Assembly: GCA_024220525.1 (NCBI GenBank)
Contig: JAMYWO010000153.1
Location: 20,487 to 84,486 of the forward strand
Reading direction: 5' to 3'
DNA length: 64,000 nt
Source of the DNA: Cochliopodium minus
Lineage: Eukaryota; Discosea; Himatismenida; Cochliopodiidae
The position numbers and the translations under genes are program-made. The notes under the pieces were generated by a model, which saw nothing but the letters and a program-made list of their open reading frames with translations, made no database searches and was not told the origin of the DNA. Below, one piece after another: positions 1 through 13,800 of this stretch. How positions within the stretch are numbered: the first letter of the stretch is position 1; each line of letters opens with the position of its first letter.

Positions 1-72
1 TAAATAAATTAAATAAATTAAATAAATTAAATAAATTAAATAAATTAAATAAATTAAATAAATTAAATAAAT
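1..72. repeat. 9-bp tandem repeat at window edge
   Basis: A perfect array of the 9-base unit taaataaat, about eight copies, inside what would be an intron of the Blm10 gene on the minus strand. The following bases to 244 are A-rich intron sequence without coding signal. Confidence 0.9.
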
Positions 73-244
73 TAATATTCAAAAAAAAAATAATAAAATA
101 AAAATGAATAAAAATAATATTTTCGAAAATAAATGAAAATAAAATATCAGAAAAAATTAATGATTAAATAAAACAGAAATACAAAGAAAAATAAAATTAA
201 TAAAAAAAATCAATAAATAAAATAAAAATAATTTTTTTTTTTAC

Positions 245-1033
245 ATTTGAACCAATATTTTCTTTTAAACAAGTTTTCAACATTTTTTCGATGAGATTGA
301 TCGAAGTCTCATCAATTTTTCCGTTTCTTTCGCAGCAAGAAAGAGAAATCGAAATTACTTCTGAGACAGCCAACCTAATCTGCTTGTAGTCGCTATTCAA
401 AACTTTTTTTGAAAAGAAAAAAATTAATTTTTTATTTTTTATTCTTCGTATTTTTTCCATTATAAAATAATTTTATTTTTGAATTATTTTGTAAATTTTT
501 ACAATTTTTATATTTTTTTATTTTTTTTAATTTATTTTTCTTTTATTTTATATTTTTTGGTTGAAAATTTATTTTTTTATTTTCCCTATGATTTATTTTC
601 ATTATTTTTAAATTTTTACTTTTTATTTTTTTCAAATTTATTTATTTTATTTTAAATTATTTTTGATCATTTTTCTTGGTATTTTTTTACGTTTAATTTT
701 TAATATTTTTAATATTTTTTATTTTTTCATTTTTTTATTTTTTATTTTTTTAAATTTTTAGAATTTTTTTTTTTTTATACCTTTCTCTTCGGACAAAATA
801 GACAACAAGTTTCTTGCGAGAGAAACACCTCTCCAAGAAAACTCAGAAAGGAAGGGAGACAAGTAGAGGAGGTTTTTGGTTTTGGAGAGGGAGGTGTTTC
901 CTTCCAAGGGGTCCTTTGAAAACAACTCTATTATCCACTCCAATCTTTTAGGATCTCTTTTTGATGCTGAATATCTGAAAGATGCAACCTTTTGAAAAAT
1001 AAATTAATTTTATAAATTAATAAAAATGAAAAT

Positions 1034-1066
<33 letters not shown>

Positions 1067-4000
1067 ATAAATCAAAATAAATCAAAATAAAATATGTAGA
1101 TTAAAATTTAAAAAATTACAAAAAATTAGATTAAAAGTTTTTGTGAATAAAATTTAATCAAAAATCAAAAAAATAATAAACAAAATGAAATGAATTAAAG
1201 GAAATATAAAAATAAATATCAATTATAAAAAAAAATGAAGAAAATTCTGAAAAAATTATTTTTTGTTACCCAGTCTTCAATAGATTCAGGAGACGCTTTG
1301 GACAAAGCTTCTTTTAATGGTTTAGCTAACAAATCTGCCAATTTTTTGTTTTCGTCAAAACTCCAATGTTTGGATGATCTCAACAAAGCGGAAATAAGTT
1401 CAATGGCAGTACCTAAAAATTAAAAAATAAATAAGAAATAATAAAAAATATTTATTAAATAATTAAAAAATAAAAAGAAATAAAAAATAAAAAATAAAAG
1501 TAAAAAAATAATAAAATAATAAAAAATAAAAATAATAAATAAAATGTAAAATGTATTAAAAATTAAAAAATTTTTATTAATTCAATTTACATTGTTCTGA
1601 TCTTTCTTTGTTTTCAAGATTTTCTAATAGGAGAGGATACAAAGTTTTTTCGATAAAATCAAAGCCCATACTTTGGATGATGTTCTTAAAAAGAGTTGCG
1701 TTTCTGACTCTGAAACCTTTAGAAAATAAATAAAAATAAAAATAAAAATTTTAGAAAATCAATAAATTTTAAAAAATGAAAATATATAAAATAAAATAAT
1801 AAATCATAGAAAATGAATTAAATTAAAATAAAATATAAAATGAATAAATCATAGAAAAGAATAAAAAATTAAAAAAAAATGAAAATAAAAATAAAAAAAT
1901 AAATAAAAATAAAAAATAAAAAAATAAATAAAAATAAAAAATATAAAATATAAAATATAAAATATAAAATATAAAATAAATAGAAAATAGAAAATAAAAC
2001 AAAAAAAAAATAAATAAAAATAATTGAGTTATAAAAATATTTTTTACCTTCAGGAGAAGAATTAGAACCAAATGTAGTAGAAATGCTGTCCTCAGACTTT
2101 AACAAATCATCAATAACCCTACTTGAAAGATCTTGTTCGTTGTGAGGGCTGTTAATAAAGTGAGAAGCACCCCTCCCACCAAGAAACTGGCTGGCCATTG
2201 ACATGAAACTGTTCTTCTTGGAGCTCTCTTCTTTGTCTCCCAAGTCGTGTCTTTCGTTGGAGATCAAGTTGAGGAATTTCTTGAAGTTTGAAATTTCTTT
2301 CAAAAACTCCAAAATTGGTTTGAATTCTTCTGATCCGTTTACTTGAGACTTTGGTTTTTTAAAAAAATGAATTTAATCAAAAAAAAATTAATTAAATCAA
2401 AAAAAAAATATTAATTTTTAATTTTTTTTTGATAATTTATTTGATTTTAAAACGATACAATTTCTTTTAGAATAATTTTTTTTAAAATATTATTTTTTGG
2501 AAAAATTGATTTTACTTTTGGAGAAGACTTATATTTATACGCATTGGTGGGAATGTTAGTATAGCCAATCAAATTGCTATCATGAAAAGAGTAAGAGTTC
2601 CATTCATTCTCAGAAGAAATTTTCAAAGAGCTTTCCTTCAAAAGTTGATCAGTGCTGACAAAGGCAGAAACGTTCTCTACTAACGTCTTTCCTCTTCTTG
2701 GCTTCGTTCTTTGTGAGATCAATTCGATGGCAAATAAGGACATTTTTCTGAGAGGGGCTATGTCGGAGACTGACGATTTGGAGAACTGGGAGAGGGTTTG
2801 GGGAGAGATCTTTTGGTCTTTGTGTATCAAAAACAAAAGTGCGGATGTTGCCATCAGTTGATATCTCCAATGTAGTTTTCCTTTAAAAAAATTTGATCAA
2901 CAAATTTAAATATGAAAAATTAAAAATAAATATTAAAAAAAAAAAAAAATAATAAAAAAAAAGTTTAAAATGAAATTCATTTTACCATTTAAAATTTGAT
3001 TCAAAGATAAAATAGTTTCTTCATAGTTTTCCAAGTTATGTCCATTCTTTTTTTGTATGGAATTGACAGCATTTTGGAGATTTTCTTGGGAAACGTTGTC
3101 GTTGGGACGAGGCAGAGGGACCTGCAACAACTTTGGGTAGAAGTTTCCGAGAAAAGCAAGGAAGAGTTGGTAGATTTTGAGTTGAGTGGAGGATTCAGAG
3201 TGGATGTGGGAATTGCAGATGTGGTTCAAAAACAATCTTGTGAATTTCCATTTCTTAGAAATTTTGTTGATGTTGGATCCGTCGAGGAGAAATTGGATGG
3301 AACCTTCAACAACTTCTTTGGTAGAGTTGGGGTCGGAAAGTTTGGAAAGGAAAAGAGGGAGGATGTTGTAGGCTTTGAGAGGAAATTTGACAGAAACTTC
3401 CGAATAGATCCTCTGAGCAGTTCTTCTTACTTCGATGTAGGGATGCAAGGAAAAGTTGGAGATGGTCTCCAACAAAGAGCTGTTGATTGGAGAATCCCCA
3501 ATTTGGCTGTTAGACAAAAACAGACGTCTCAAGTGTTGGCAGTAAACTCTTTGTTGAAGCAAATTTCTAAAAAGCAATTTGTTCTCGGAGCTCATCTCCC
3601 ATTTCTTCTTGAACATCCAATAAGCTGTCTTTTGGTACTTGAGCTTTTCGTGAAAGACAAAAGGCTCGTCGAGATATACACGGATGACTTGGCACAAAAG
3701 CTTCACGAGATTGACATCCTCTGAATGCTCGAGCTTCTTTGATAATGTTTGCAAAGAAGATCCAACCGATTTTCTGAGTCCTGTGATCTTTTCGGTAACG
3801 TAAGGTGTCAATTTGAATTTACCGATTGGAGCGAACCCATCGTTTTTTCTACTTTCTGGCTCTTCTCCTTCGAAAAGAATGGTCCCAGAAATACTTGTCA
3901 AAACAGATTTGATTACATTGAGTGAGTTTATCAAAAGCTCCGATTTTGCACCTTCTTTGTTGAGGTTTTCCAGAGCAGTTGTGACAAGCTTGTTGGTCAA

Positions 4001-6375
4001 AGAAATGCTTGTTTTTATTTCTTTTTCGGAAGGAATATGCCAGCTCACTTCGGTTTTAGAAGAGGTTTTGTATGAAAATTTTTTTCCCCATGTCTCCCAC
4101 AAATCCTTGTTGAGCGAATCTTGTGAAGCAGATCTGAAATCTGAGAAGTATCTTCTAGAAAGTGCAAATAAAGTTTTTTTCAAGATTTTGTTGCCTATTT
4201 CCCTCACTTTTTCTTTTTCGTGGTACAAAGCTTGGTCAATGAGAGAAGTGACAAAGTCAAAATGCTCTAAAAGATTCTCACCAGACCACTTTATGCAAGA
4301 AGACAAAATACCCAACCACCAACTAATTTCACTTTCGGACAAACTAAATGAAACAAATATTAATTAGTATTTCTTTTAATATATAAAAATGTAAATAAAA
4401 CAAAAAATTTACCTCTTTTTCAATATTTTGTCAGAAAATAGTTTCTTTGTACAGATTGGAATAAATTTGGCTAAAGTAGTTTTGGGAGAAGCAAAAGAAA
4501 GGGCAAAGAAGATTTGTTTGTACTCCTTTTGAGAGTCGAGTTGTATTGAACTTTGTATTTGCTGAGAAAACTTTTCGAGGGCTACTTTGTGGAGAGAAGG
4601 AGAAAGTTGGGAAAAGATTACATTGATTGCTTGTTCGAAAACCATGTTAGCAGTTCTTTCTTGCCAGTTTTGGTGCTCTTTTTCTTTTTCTCTTGTGTGA
4701 TTAGAAAGGTAATAGATGAGATTTTCAATAAACAAGTAGATCCTAGAATGAAAAAAAAAACAATAAATAAATAATAAGATAATAATTTACTTTCAAAAAA
4801 AAATTAAAAATCAAAAATAAATAAAAAATAAATTTAATACCACTCAGAAAATGGGCTACTGTCTGCAATTTGACTTTGAAATGTATTTTTTGGTTGAGGA
4901 AATTTGTCAGTGATAGGAACAACAGAAAACAAAGAATAGTAAAATTTAAGAGCAGCTTGAGTCTTTTTAGGATCATTAAAATCAATACCAGACAAACTAA
5001 GACGGAGAATTTGGGAGAAATGTTTGGACCCATCTTCCCAACTTCCATCAAAAAGAGGACCAGACAACAAAGCAAGTAATTCAAAAGAAGTGACAATTTG
5101 GTGAGTTGCTAAGTATGCTTCGAGACCTGTGTAAATGATATCCAAGATTTTAGGAAGGACAAATTCTTTGTCAATTTGAGCCATGTTGTAGAAGGTTTTT
5201 CTGCTTGATTCTGAAACCTCTTCTGTTTTGGAATGCAAGAGAGAAGTGTTTAAAAAGATCAACTGTTCTAAAAGTTTTGTTTCCGATTCGGTGATGCTCA
5301 TATTTTTTTTCTTTTTCTTGGCTAGAAAAATGGAGATTCCATGTATGGTATCAGAGATTTTCTTCGCCCAATCTCCGCTGTTAGAAGGGTTACAATAAAT
5401 CTCCAAAGTAGAAAAAAGAGATGTTATCTTTTCAAAGACAACAGAAGAATGCTTTGAGCTCAACAACTTGATCAACAACTTTCCTGTATTGAAAAAAAGA
5501 TTGTGCGAGCTTGCATGTGCGATCCATGAATAGTTTCTTGGACATTCATGTACATTAGATACTTTTGGCAATTTATCAGAAAGACCAACTTTGAAGTTAC
5601 TTTGTATTTGTGAGAAGATATAATCGAGATGGGAATTATAATCGATGCTATCCAATCCATTCTTTGTGGATTTTAAGACGAGATTGATGAAGATTGAATT
5701 CCAGGTATCATCTCCCTTCATCGATTTCCATATCTCCATTATCTCGCTGAACCAAACTTTGGATTCATTTTCGGTGAGGAATAACCCAAGATATCCTACC
5801 GCTTTGTAGATTATCTTCTCTTTGGGGCAGATCAATGGTTTTATCAATTTCAATATCTCTTCAGTTGAGGTGTATGATCTCTTCCATTTCCTCAATTCCT
5901 TTGCCAATTCAATCAATTTGTGTTTTATATTCTTTATCGATTTCTCTCCTCTTATAATTCCTCTATATCTATCCGAATAGATCCTATTTTCTATCAAATC
6001 ATAGATGTTTCTCCATGATATATTTAATGTGGGTGTAATCTTCTCTTGTCTGCATCTATGAAGCAATTTTATGAATGATTCGATGAATTTGGACAATAAA
6101 ACATTATCCAACCAATCCAATGAAATCAATTTCTCGAATATCTCTACCATTTTGTTTGCATTCTCTAATCCAATTGGTTCTCTCAACAAAAGCCAATTTT
6201 GGAAAGATTTGCAATAAAATGATACTCCCCTTTCCATATCATTTACATTCAATGACCAATTTAGATTTTCTATTATCTCCATTATTTGTAATGATGATTC
6301 TTTTTCGTTAAATTCTTGTTCATCTTTTGGTAGAAATTTATTGATAGAAAAAGTATGTGAATTGTTTTCAATCAT
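245..6375 (-). CDS. PSME4: Proteasome activator PA200/Blm10 (PSME4), 3' end missing
   Basis: Giant HEAT-repeat protein that caps the 20S proteasome core in the nucleus and cytosol. Nine exons read in phase on the minus strand, roughly 6375-4841, 4742-4413, 4343-2986, 2880-2516, 2348-2048, 1716-1591, 1412-1270, 988-781 and 402-245, giving 1508 codons without a stop; human PSME4 has about 1840 residues. The N-terminus has the family pattern NISWRNIYDLIENRIYS followed by LICPKEKIIYKAVGY. The middle carries VSWHIPSEKEI, and a C-terminal exon has WIIELFSKDPLEG, both recognisable in PSME4. The last exon ends at a GT donor (244), so the final C-terminal exons, with the HbYX-type tail expected for the family, lie beyond the window. 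Introns are 60-370 nt of nearly pure A/T. Identification rests on recalled family sequence. Confidence 0.85.
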
Positions 6376-6666
6376 TTTTAATGTATTCTTTTGAATTCTT
6401 TCAATTTTTTTTTAAATTCTTTTGAATAATTTTTTTCAATTTTTAGAATTTTTCTTTGTTAACAAATTATTTGTTGTCTTTTTTAAAATCAAAATATCAA
6501 TGATTGTTTGTCCAAAATTCAAAAATTATAAACAAATTGAAGATTATTTTGATTCAAGAGATCACATCCATAAAATGGAAAAAGGAAAAGAAATTTGAAA
6601 AAAAAAATGATTTTAAGAGAATTCTGCCTATTAAACATTGGAATCCTCTCATTGATAAATACCAAT

Positions 6667-7795
6667 TTATTTGCTATCTTTTTCCAAAATATGACAAATT
6701 TTAATCATCTCTTCAGAAGATACAGATACATTTGCAGAATTACAAAGAAATATAGGTACACTGCCACCTATATCAGTTTTGTTCCTTAATGGAATGTCAA
6801 AGATTTTTAAATCTTTTTTATAAAAATTAAGATAAATAAGATTTACATGTAATATAATTTCGCAAGGCCTTCATTTTGTGGAGAAAATACTCTGATATTA
6901 TAAAATAGTTCGCATCTCAAATATTTCTTCCCATCATACTTCCTTTATTGTAATATTGATTATATTAACGATTATTAAAATTTCAATTTTTTTTTACGGA
7001 TGCTCTTCCACAGATTTATCGATAATAAGAATTTTTCCATCTTCCATTTCCACCAATCTTCTCACAACAAGAAAATCTCTATTTTTGAAAAGAGAATTAA
7101 TATTGTATTGCCAATATTGCACATTTAATGAATCATCAAAGCTTTCTATAACTTCTCCACCAGTATATGTCTTATTCCTTGAATAAAATAAATTTTTTTA
7201 ATAATTTATATTTGATTGTGGTATACCATTCCCCATGTCTATCAGTCTTTTCAAATGAAAAAATTTATAAATGAAATTTTGTGAGATATTTTTGGTTTTA
7301 CCATCTTGGTGTGCAATAGATTGATAAACGATTCTTTAGTGCATTTACATTCCATTTCAACTTTTATGGTATTCAATTTTTCTGACCCTAATTCTTTATC
7401 TGTCCTGGAATAGACATTACATTTGAATTCATTCATCTTTTTCTCGAATTTCCAAAGATCCTTGTTTAGGTTTTCCATATCCAAATTTTTTACCAATTTA
7501 TCAACAAAATTATCTTTATTTGTTTAAAATGAAAGTATTAGTTATAAATTGAATAGCAATATGAAATGAATTAAACCATTTATTAAAGATAAATAATATT
7601 CTTTTCCTTTATTTAACATTTCTTCTCTTCTAATTTTTTTTTTTTTATTTTCAGTTGATACATATTCCTTGATTTTGAATTTCCTTCCAAAGTAAATTTG
7701 TAATAATACTGTGTGATTTTGGAATATTCGAATCCTGTTTGTTTTATTTTTACTTCACAAATATTAATTTTTATATTAAAGTTATTATTCGCCAA
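6667..7795 (-). CDS. START-domain lipid-binding protein
   Basis: Several short minus-strand exons join into a StAR-related lipid-transfer fold. Readable segments in order are: WKFEKKMNEFKC with a following TIKVEMECKCTKESF (about 7490-7302), TDRHGEWNKTYTGGEVIESF, YNINSLFKNRDFLVVRR with DKSVEEHP (about 7180-6970), an exon around 6945-6846, and the closing TDIGGSVPIFLCN strand before the stop at 6667. The FKNRDFLVVRR and DIGGSVP segments are typical of START domains, which bind a sterol, ceramide or phospholipid in a hydrophobic cavity. The 5' exon at about 7795-7650 is coding-like but has no in-frame ATG, and its junction to the next exon is unresolved. The ligand cannot be inferred. The protein ends directly after the START fold. 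Confidence 0.65.
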
Positions 7796-8030
7796 AATCG
7801 AATTAATTAAAAAAAATCAAATAAAATTCCTTTTTATGAAAGATATGTCATATGAAAGAAAAGGCAATTTAAAGATTGTTAATAGTCAAGTGGGGGGAAA
7901 TGTATTTATTTTCAAAATAAATTGAAGATGATTATTAAAATAAAAAAAAAAAAAAATTTGGAAAAAATTCATTTAGGGAGATCTTTGATTTTATAATTTC
8001 CACCATCATAAAGAAGAATTAGTAGAAAAA

Positions 8031-9644
8031 ATGTCATTCGCAAAAGCATTATACGATTATAATCCTGATGCAGAAAATCAATTGAAAATAACCGCAAGTG
8101 AAGTCTTGGCGGTGATCAGCAAGACAAATGAAACTTGGTGGGAAGCTGAGAACAAAGCATTGAAGAGGGGATTGGTTCCATCCAACTATCTCCAAGAGAT
8201 GGAACTCCCAGATGAGATCATGAAAGTAGAAATAGGTGATAGAGAAAATATGATGGTCAAAGCTACAAGAGGATACTCTTCATCCAAACAAACTCATTTA
8301 CAATTTGAAGCTGATGAATTAATCAATGTGATCGAGATATGTTTTAATCGTTGGTGGATAGGCGAGCTCAAGAGGGATCCTTCCATCATCGGCGTATTCC
8401 CCTCTGCATTTGTCAAGATTGTTAATTTGGGATATAAAAGCGAGAAGAATAAGATAATCCCCAATAGGAAGAGTGAGGAGAAGAAAGGTAAATATATTTT
8501 CTTCAAAAATAAAATAATATTTTAATTAATTAATTGGATCAAAAATTTCGAGGGATGGTCGAACATTATAGCCATCCACATTCAATATATAATCAAAGGA
8601 TATTAATATTCAATATATACTATTTGAAATATTGATTGGATCTATCTTTTTATCTTCTTTTTATTATTCCAACATCCTATCATACGTCAATCTATTTTTT
8701 ATGCTCAATTAATTGAACAAATTAATATAATTTAAAAAATACTCTTATTTTGATCATTCGATTCTGACATGAAAATATCAATTCAATTTTTTATGCAAGG
8801 ATATATATAATTGCTAATGTCAGGATAGATAGAATATTATCAATCCTCAAAGATTCAATATATAAAAATTAATATTAATCACTTAAATTTCATCACAATG
8901 TTGATTAAACTGAATCATTTTTAATTATTAAACAGAAAACATTAATCTCACTGCACCTGTCAAAAAACAGTCCAAATCAGAATCCATGAAAAAGAAGGAG
9001 AAGAGAATGTCGATGAGAAAAGAGATAAAAGACGTGCGAGAGTATCAGCTAGGGATCTTGAGAAAGCCTCTTGAATTCATCGAACCAGAAGAACTCAATA
9101 CCATTTGGTCAAAACTGTTTTCTTTGTTTATTTCAAAAGGGGGTAAATTTTTAATATCATTTTTATTTTATTTTTATTTTGATTTTTATTTTTATGTTTT
9201 TTTTTTTTTAAAATTTTTTTATTATATTGTTATTGATTTTATTATTGTTATTGTTATTGTTATTTTTATTTTATTTTTGTTTAGGTTCTGAAGCAAAGGG
9301 AGTATTTCTTAATCTTGGGGAACAAAATGATATTGCAAAATTACAAGAGGCATTTAATCGTAAATTAATTTTTTTATTTTTTATTAATTTATTTTATTTT
9401 TATTTTTAAATTAAATAATTTACATTTTTGTTATTTTTAAAATTTATATTTTTAGAGGGTGTCAAGGAAATCAGTCAGCTTACTAGTCATGACATACAAA
9501 ATATTCACTCCATCCCCACTTTCATAAAACTGTGGATCAACTTCTTGCCCGACCCCATCTGTACAGAAAAATACTCTGAAGAATTTTTGACATCAGAATG
9601 TATCGAAAATGAAGATTTGAGAAAATCAAAATTACAAACATTAA
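8031..9644 (+). CDS. SH3-SH3-RhoGAP-like protein, 3' end missing
   Basis: The first exon (8031-8487) encodes two SH3 domains: AKALYDYNPDAENQL..WWEAEN..GLVPSNYL (residues 3-55) and a second with WWIGEL..IGVFPSAFV (70-130). A 448-nt intron (8488-8935) with matching phase leads to a basic linker and then a RhoGAP-like fold in exons 8936-9142, 9285-9359 and 9456-9644: LGILRKPLEFI, KGVFLNLGEQNDIAKLQEAF, then IPTFIKLWINFLPDPIC. In active RhoGAPs the GIFR motif carries the arginine finger; here it reads GVFLNLG, so the arginine is absent. Only the N-terminal half of the RhoGAP fold is present before the sequence runs into an A/T microsatellite. The next exon downstream belongs to another protein and is out of phase. 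Likely an adaptor-type, non-catalytic RhoGAP. Confidence 0.65.
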
Positions 9645-9676
9645 GTACAAAATTTTTTTAATTTTAAATAGTTCCA

Positions 9677-9807
9677 TTATTTTTTATTTTTTATTTTTTA
9701 TTTTTCATTTTTTATTTTTCATTTTTTATTTTTTATTTTTTATTTTTTATTTTTTATTTTTCATTTTTTATTTTTCATTTTTTATTTTATTTTTTATTTT
9801 TTATTTT
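9677..9807. repeat. (ATTTTTT)n microsatellite at a gene break
   Basis: About 130 bases of 7-base units attttt(t/c), with some copies carrying a C. It lies between the unfinished RhoGAP gene and the RFWD3-like C-terminal exons, and the same unit borders the N at 22162. Confidence 0.85.
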
Positions 9808-9841
9808 TTTGAATTTCATTTCCTGATTTTTTCAAAACTAG

Positions 9842-10769
9842 GTGTTGCAAATTTTCAAAGTTTAATAGAAATCACATCTATATCACTTGTGGTAACACCA
9901 TCTACTTGTATGACCTTAGGAAGTTAGGAGAAGTAATCTCCAAGACTATGCTGGGAAGTAAAAAAAAAAAAAAACTTTTTCAAAAAAAAACTCTAATTTA
10001 ATATAGTATTTATTTTTAGACTTATTTTATTTTTTATTTTTCAAATATTTACGTTTATTATTTACAGATCTTTAAAAAACTTTTAAAAAAAAAATTTTTT
10101 AAATTTTTATTTTTTAGCCGAAAATAATACCATCACGAAAATATTGGTGATAAACTACCAAACAAACAACCAACAAATCTCAGGGATCCTCTCATCGACG
10201 AATAACGGAGTTTTTTGGACGAAAACAACTAACAAAGGATTCGTTTTTGAAGCCTCCGTTAAAATAGAGTGTTTGGAAGGAGAGTGCATTTCGTTGGACT
10301 TTGATTCTGTTTCTCACAAGTTTGTCGCTTTGTTTTCTTCTTCTCCTTCTTTCAAGGGCTTTTCTTGCTTTGTTTTCGAGCTGTTGGGAGATTTGGGGAA
10401 TGTTGGTTTTGTGCATCGTTTTGGAATTCACAAGAACAAAAAGAATTTTTCAAAAAGGTATATCTTGGGATTTTTTTTATTTTTATTTTATTATTTTCAT
10501 TTTAAAATGTTGATTTCCTCTTATTGTTACTTTTTAATCAAATTTTTCTTTAAAGTCTGCTGTTTACCATTTCCCGAAAATTGTATGTTTGTTTTGTTGA
10601 TAAAAAAGAAAGGATGGTCATATTTGATCCTGCTTCGAAGGATATCTGCCACGTTTTCAACAAAAGTGAGGGTATTTCTGATATTATTTACTTTTCTTCT
10701 AACTCAGAATCACACATCGGGATAATGTTCAAAAATAATTTTGTTTTGCACAAATACAACCCAATTTAA
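9842..10769 (+). CDS. RFWD3: RFWD3-like E3 ligase, C-terminal propeller (5' part elsewhere)
   Basis: Three exons (9842-9957, 10118-10457, 10556-10769) encode a WD-like propeller end. The first has NHIYITCGNTIYLYDLRKL, a clear WD strand. The second has GECISLDFDSVSHKFVALFS, and the third RMVIFDPASKDICHVF and a closing NNFVLHKYNPI. The order of these strands matches my recollection of the RFWD3 C-terminus, where a YAGL-type strand, a CIDF/CISL strand and a final VHIYKW strand occur. RFWD3 ubiquitinates RPA and RAD51 at stalled forks. The first exon cannot be joined in phase to the preceding RhoGAP exon (phase 2 needed, phase 1 supplied), so I treat it as a separate gene cut at its 5' side. A matching RING half is at 32299-33777. 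The gene ends tail-to-tail with URB1, 96 bases apart. Confidence 0.55.
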
Positions 10770-10865
10770 AAGTTTATTCATTTGTATTATAATTAAAAAC
10801 TTGATTTTTCATGATGAAATGTTGATTTATAAATAATTTAATAAATTAATTGTGAAAAAAAGGGA

Positions 10866-13800
10866 TCATTTCTTTTTGAGGAGTTTATCGCAAAGTTTGC
10901 TTATTTTCTTGATGCCAGAAAGAGAACCAAACTCGACAAATCTCCAAAAACCATCAAAGTTCAAACCAGAAATGAACTCCCTGAAAAAAATGGAGAGAGC
11001 ATCATTCAACCAGGTCTCGAATTGGCCATACAAAGATCTTTCTTTGGAATCGCCAAAAGAAAGAAAAGAAAAGAGTTGGGGCAAGATTTTTTTGAAGAAG
11101 CTATCTTTGGGATCAAACTTTGAAGGGAAAGGATTCTTGATGGTTTTGTTTCTGATGTCAGCGAGGATCAAGGTCATGATGGAGTTGAGAAGATAGAGGA
11201 TCTTGTCGTTTTTCTGGTGAAAACAATTGACACGGTACAGAAAGGAGATGGTTTGAAGATAGATGGGATCATCGATCATCTTGTTCTTTTGGAGGGGAGA
11301 GTTGTAGAAGTAGAGGAACAAGGAGAGATACTTGATGACGTAGTTGTGGATCTTGTGAGAGTACTTCTGGAGTGTGTGGATCTTGTTGATGGATTTGGTG
11401 GACCAGTTGAAGATTTCGTCGTCTGAGCTGTTGAAGGGGAGTTTAGGATGAAAGTTGCCGAGGATGATGCCAAGCAAAGAGAAAGAAGAATCGATGTCAT
11501 CGACTTTATCAAAGAGATGATAGAGATCGATCAAGAGATCGCTGTCCATCTTTATATATTCTTTCTTCTTGTCCCTGTAGCAAAGATTAGAAACGATGCT
11601 CAAGAAATCAAGGTAAAGAACAGAGTTTTCAGGGTTGATGTACTTGGTGAACGAATGAGGGAGGATCGTCAACTGTTTCAAAACACCTTGCTCTTGTTCA
11701 GGGAGAGTGTTGAGGATGTTCTTGAAAGCGTCAAGGATCTTATTGATAAAGTTGGAACACTCCTTTTTGAGCAGAGTGGTGGTCATCCAAAGAGGGATGC
11801 CAGCAAGGATCAAAGCATGGCAACCAGAGCCAAACTTGGAAGCTTTGTTGAACAAATTGAGGATCTTTTCTTTGACAGAGTCACTACTGAGAGGAGAATC
11901 AAACAAAACGGTCATCAGTTCAAAGATGTGTCTTCTCTTGGAGTGTTTGGTGTCTCTAAACGAAGAAAGACCGCTCTCCATCCATTCCAACATCCATTCC
12001 AACCTTTGTTGAGTGTGTTCGTTGTTGATGGAACCATACAAGAGACTGTAAAACATGGGGACGTCGTTCAAGTCGAAAAAAGGCAAACCAGAGAAAAACT
12101 TGTTGAGAGGCTCGAATAGGTGGTGGCGGGGGTTTCTGATCGCGTAAATGGCCTTATCTACAAATGTGGTTGTTATGGTGGGTATTCTTTCACACTCGAT
12201 TCTCACCGCGTTTTTAAGAGCCGTGAGAACCTTCAAGATGAAGATTTTGCCAAAGAAGTTGAACCTTTCGATTCTTCGGAGATAATTTCCCAAGATGGAG
12301 TACGAGTACTTTCTTAGGTTGGGACATTCGCAAGAGAGCCCACGTATGGAATAGCACAACATACCAGAATCTACAAACTTGTCAAAGTAGATACGAAAGT
12401 TCTCCAGACAAAAGTTGAGGTAGGGAAGAATGAAACAAGGATCGTACACTTTGACGAGCTTTTTCTCTTGTTCTTCTTCTTTTTGTTGCTCTCTTGGTAT
12501 CTCCACGGATACATGATCCGGAAAGTTTTGAGAGGAATACATCAAAGTTTCTTTGTTGATCAACTCAAAAAAGATTTTCTGGGTGTAAAGGAGATCTTTC
12601 TCAATTTTTCCCTCTTTGAGACGATTGTTGGCGTATCTTCCAAACAGATAGGAGGAATGAGATCCGTCAATACCCTTCTTTTCGTAGATGAGTATGATGG
12701 ACAAGAGGTTTCTGTCTGTGAAGCTCATTGTTGCACTGTAAGAAGCCATGTAAAGAGGAAGCAAGTCTTCTTTACAGCAATCAGGTTCTGTTTCATAGAT
12801 GAATCTCAAAAGAAGAACGAATTCTGTTTTCAATTTGAAGAAATCGTTGGTAAAATCGAGATGCTTTCCCTTCATACAGTTGCTGAACATGAGATGAGTT
12901 GTTGTTGCTTGATGAATCTTCTTGATCAAAGAATCATCATCGAGGAAAAATTTGAAAGTGGTTTCGTTTTGGAAGAAGGTTCTTCTGAGAAGCCTGAGGG
13001 AAAGTTGATCGATATAACCGCCAGAAAGAACATCAAGCACAAACTGGGTAGATTTGGTTTTGAATTCACTTTCGATAGATGTGCTGTTTTTGAGTATTTT
13101 GTCGCAAACTAAATGCAAAAGATCTATCTTTTGGCTGTATTCTTCTTTTTCATCAATGGAAAAGAAATCGTTGTCGATCATCTGAAGATTTGAAGTCAAA
13201 AACAGCTTAGAATAGTAAAGTTGAGATTCTACAGTGTTCAAAGTAGACAAAGTAAACAACAACTTGGTACGTTGTGTACAAGAAGGCAGACTAGAAAAGT
13301 TTTTGTAGAGCTCCGAGAGATAATCTTCATCCAAATCAGTGTTCAAAAGGAGCAAGCTTTCGAGCAACTCGGAGAAATGAGAGAAATTCTTTCTGTCTTT
13401 AAAAGCAATCGGAGAATGTTTCACACAAGAAGAAAGTAAGTTTTTGGAAAGAGTTACTTCGTTGTTTTCAAGTTGGAAGGTAGGTGAGTTTTTCCTCTTG
13501 ATTAAATGAGAGATTGTGACAATGAAAGTTGGCAACAAAGATAAAATTTGGGGATAACTGAACTCTTTGTTGGTCACGAGGAGCGAAACAAACAAACTTC
13601 TGAACAAAGGATCAGATTTGATCAAAAGAGAAATAGTGGAACCATCCAAAGAGTTTGTTTGGCTGTTTTGATTGAGAAAGTTTTCGAGGAACTTTGACCG
13701 AGATATAACAATGGAAGAGTCCAAAGAAATAAAGTTATTTTCATCGAGGTATGGACGGAAATTGGTCAAAACAGAGTTGAAAACGTATTTCTTTACTCCT

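Noticed and set aside
1823-2071. Phe/Ile/Leu-rich open frames such as this one, also near 9200, 29750 and 33170
   Set aside because: They are translations of A/T intron sequence and microsatellites, without codon structure.
3038-3724. Long open frame on the plus strand opposite Blm10 (also those at 11448-13112 opposite URB1)
   Set aside because: Antisense shadows of conserved exons; no domain is readable on this strand.
8031-10769. A single SH3-SH3-RhoGAP-WD protein
   Set aside because: The RhoGAP exon ends in phase 1 and the next exon needs phase 2. The RhoGAP fold is only half present, and the propeller fits RFWD3 better.
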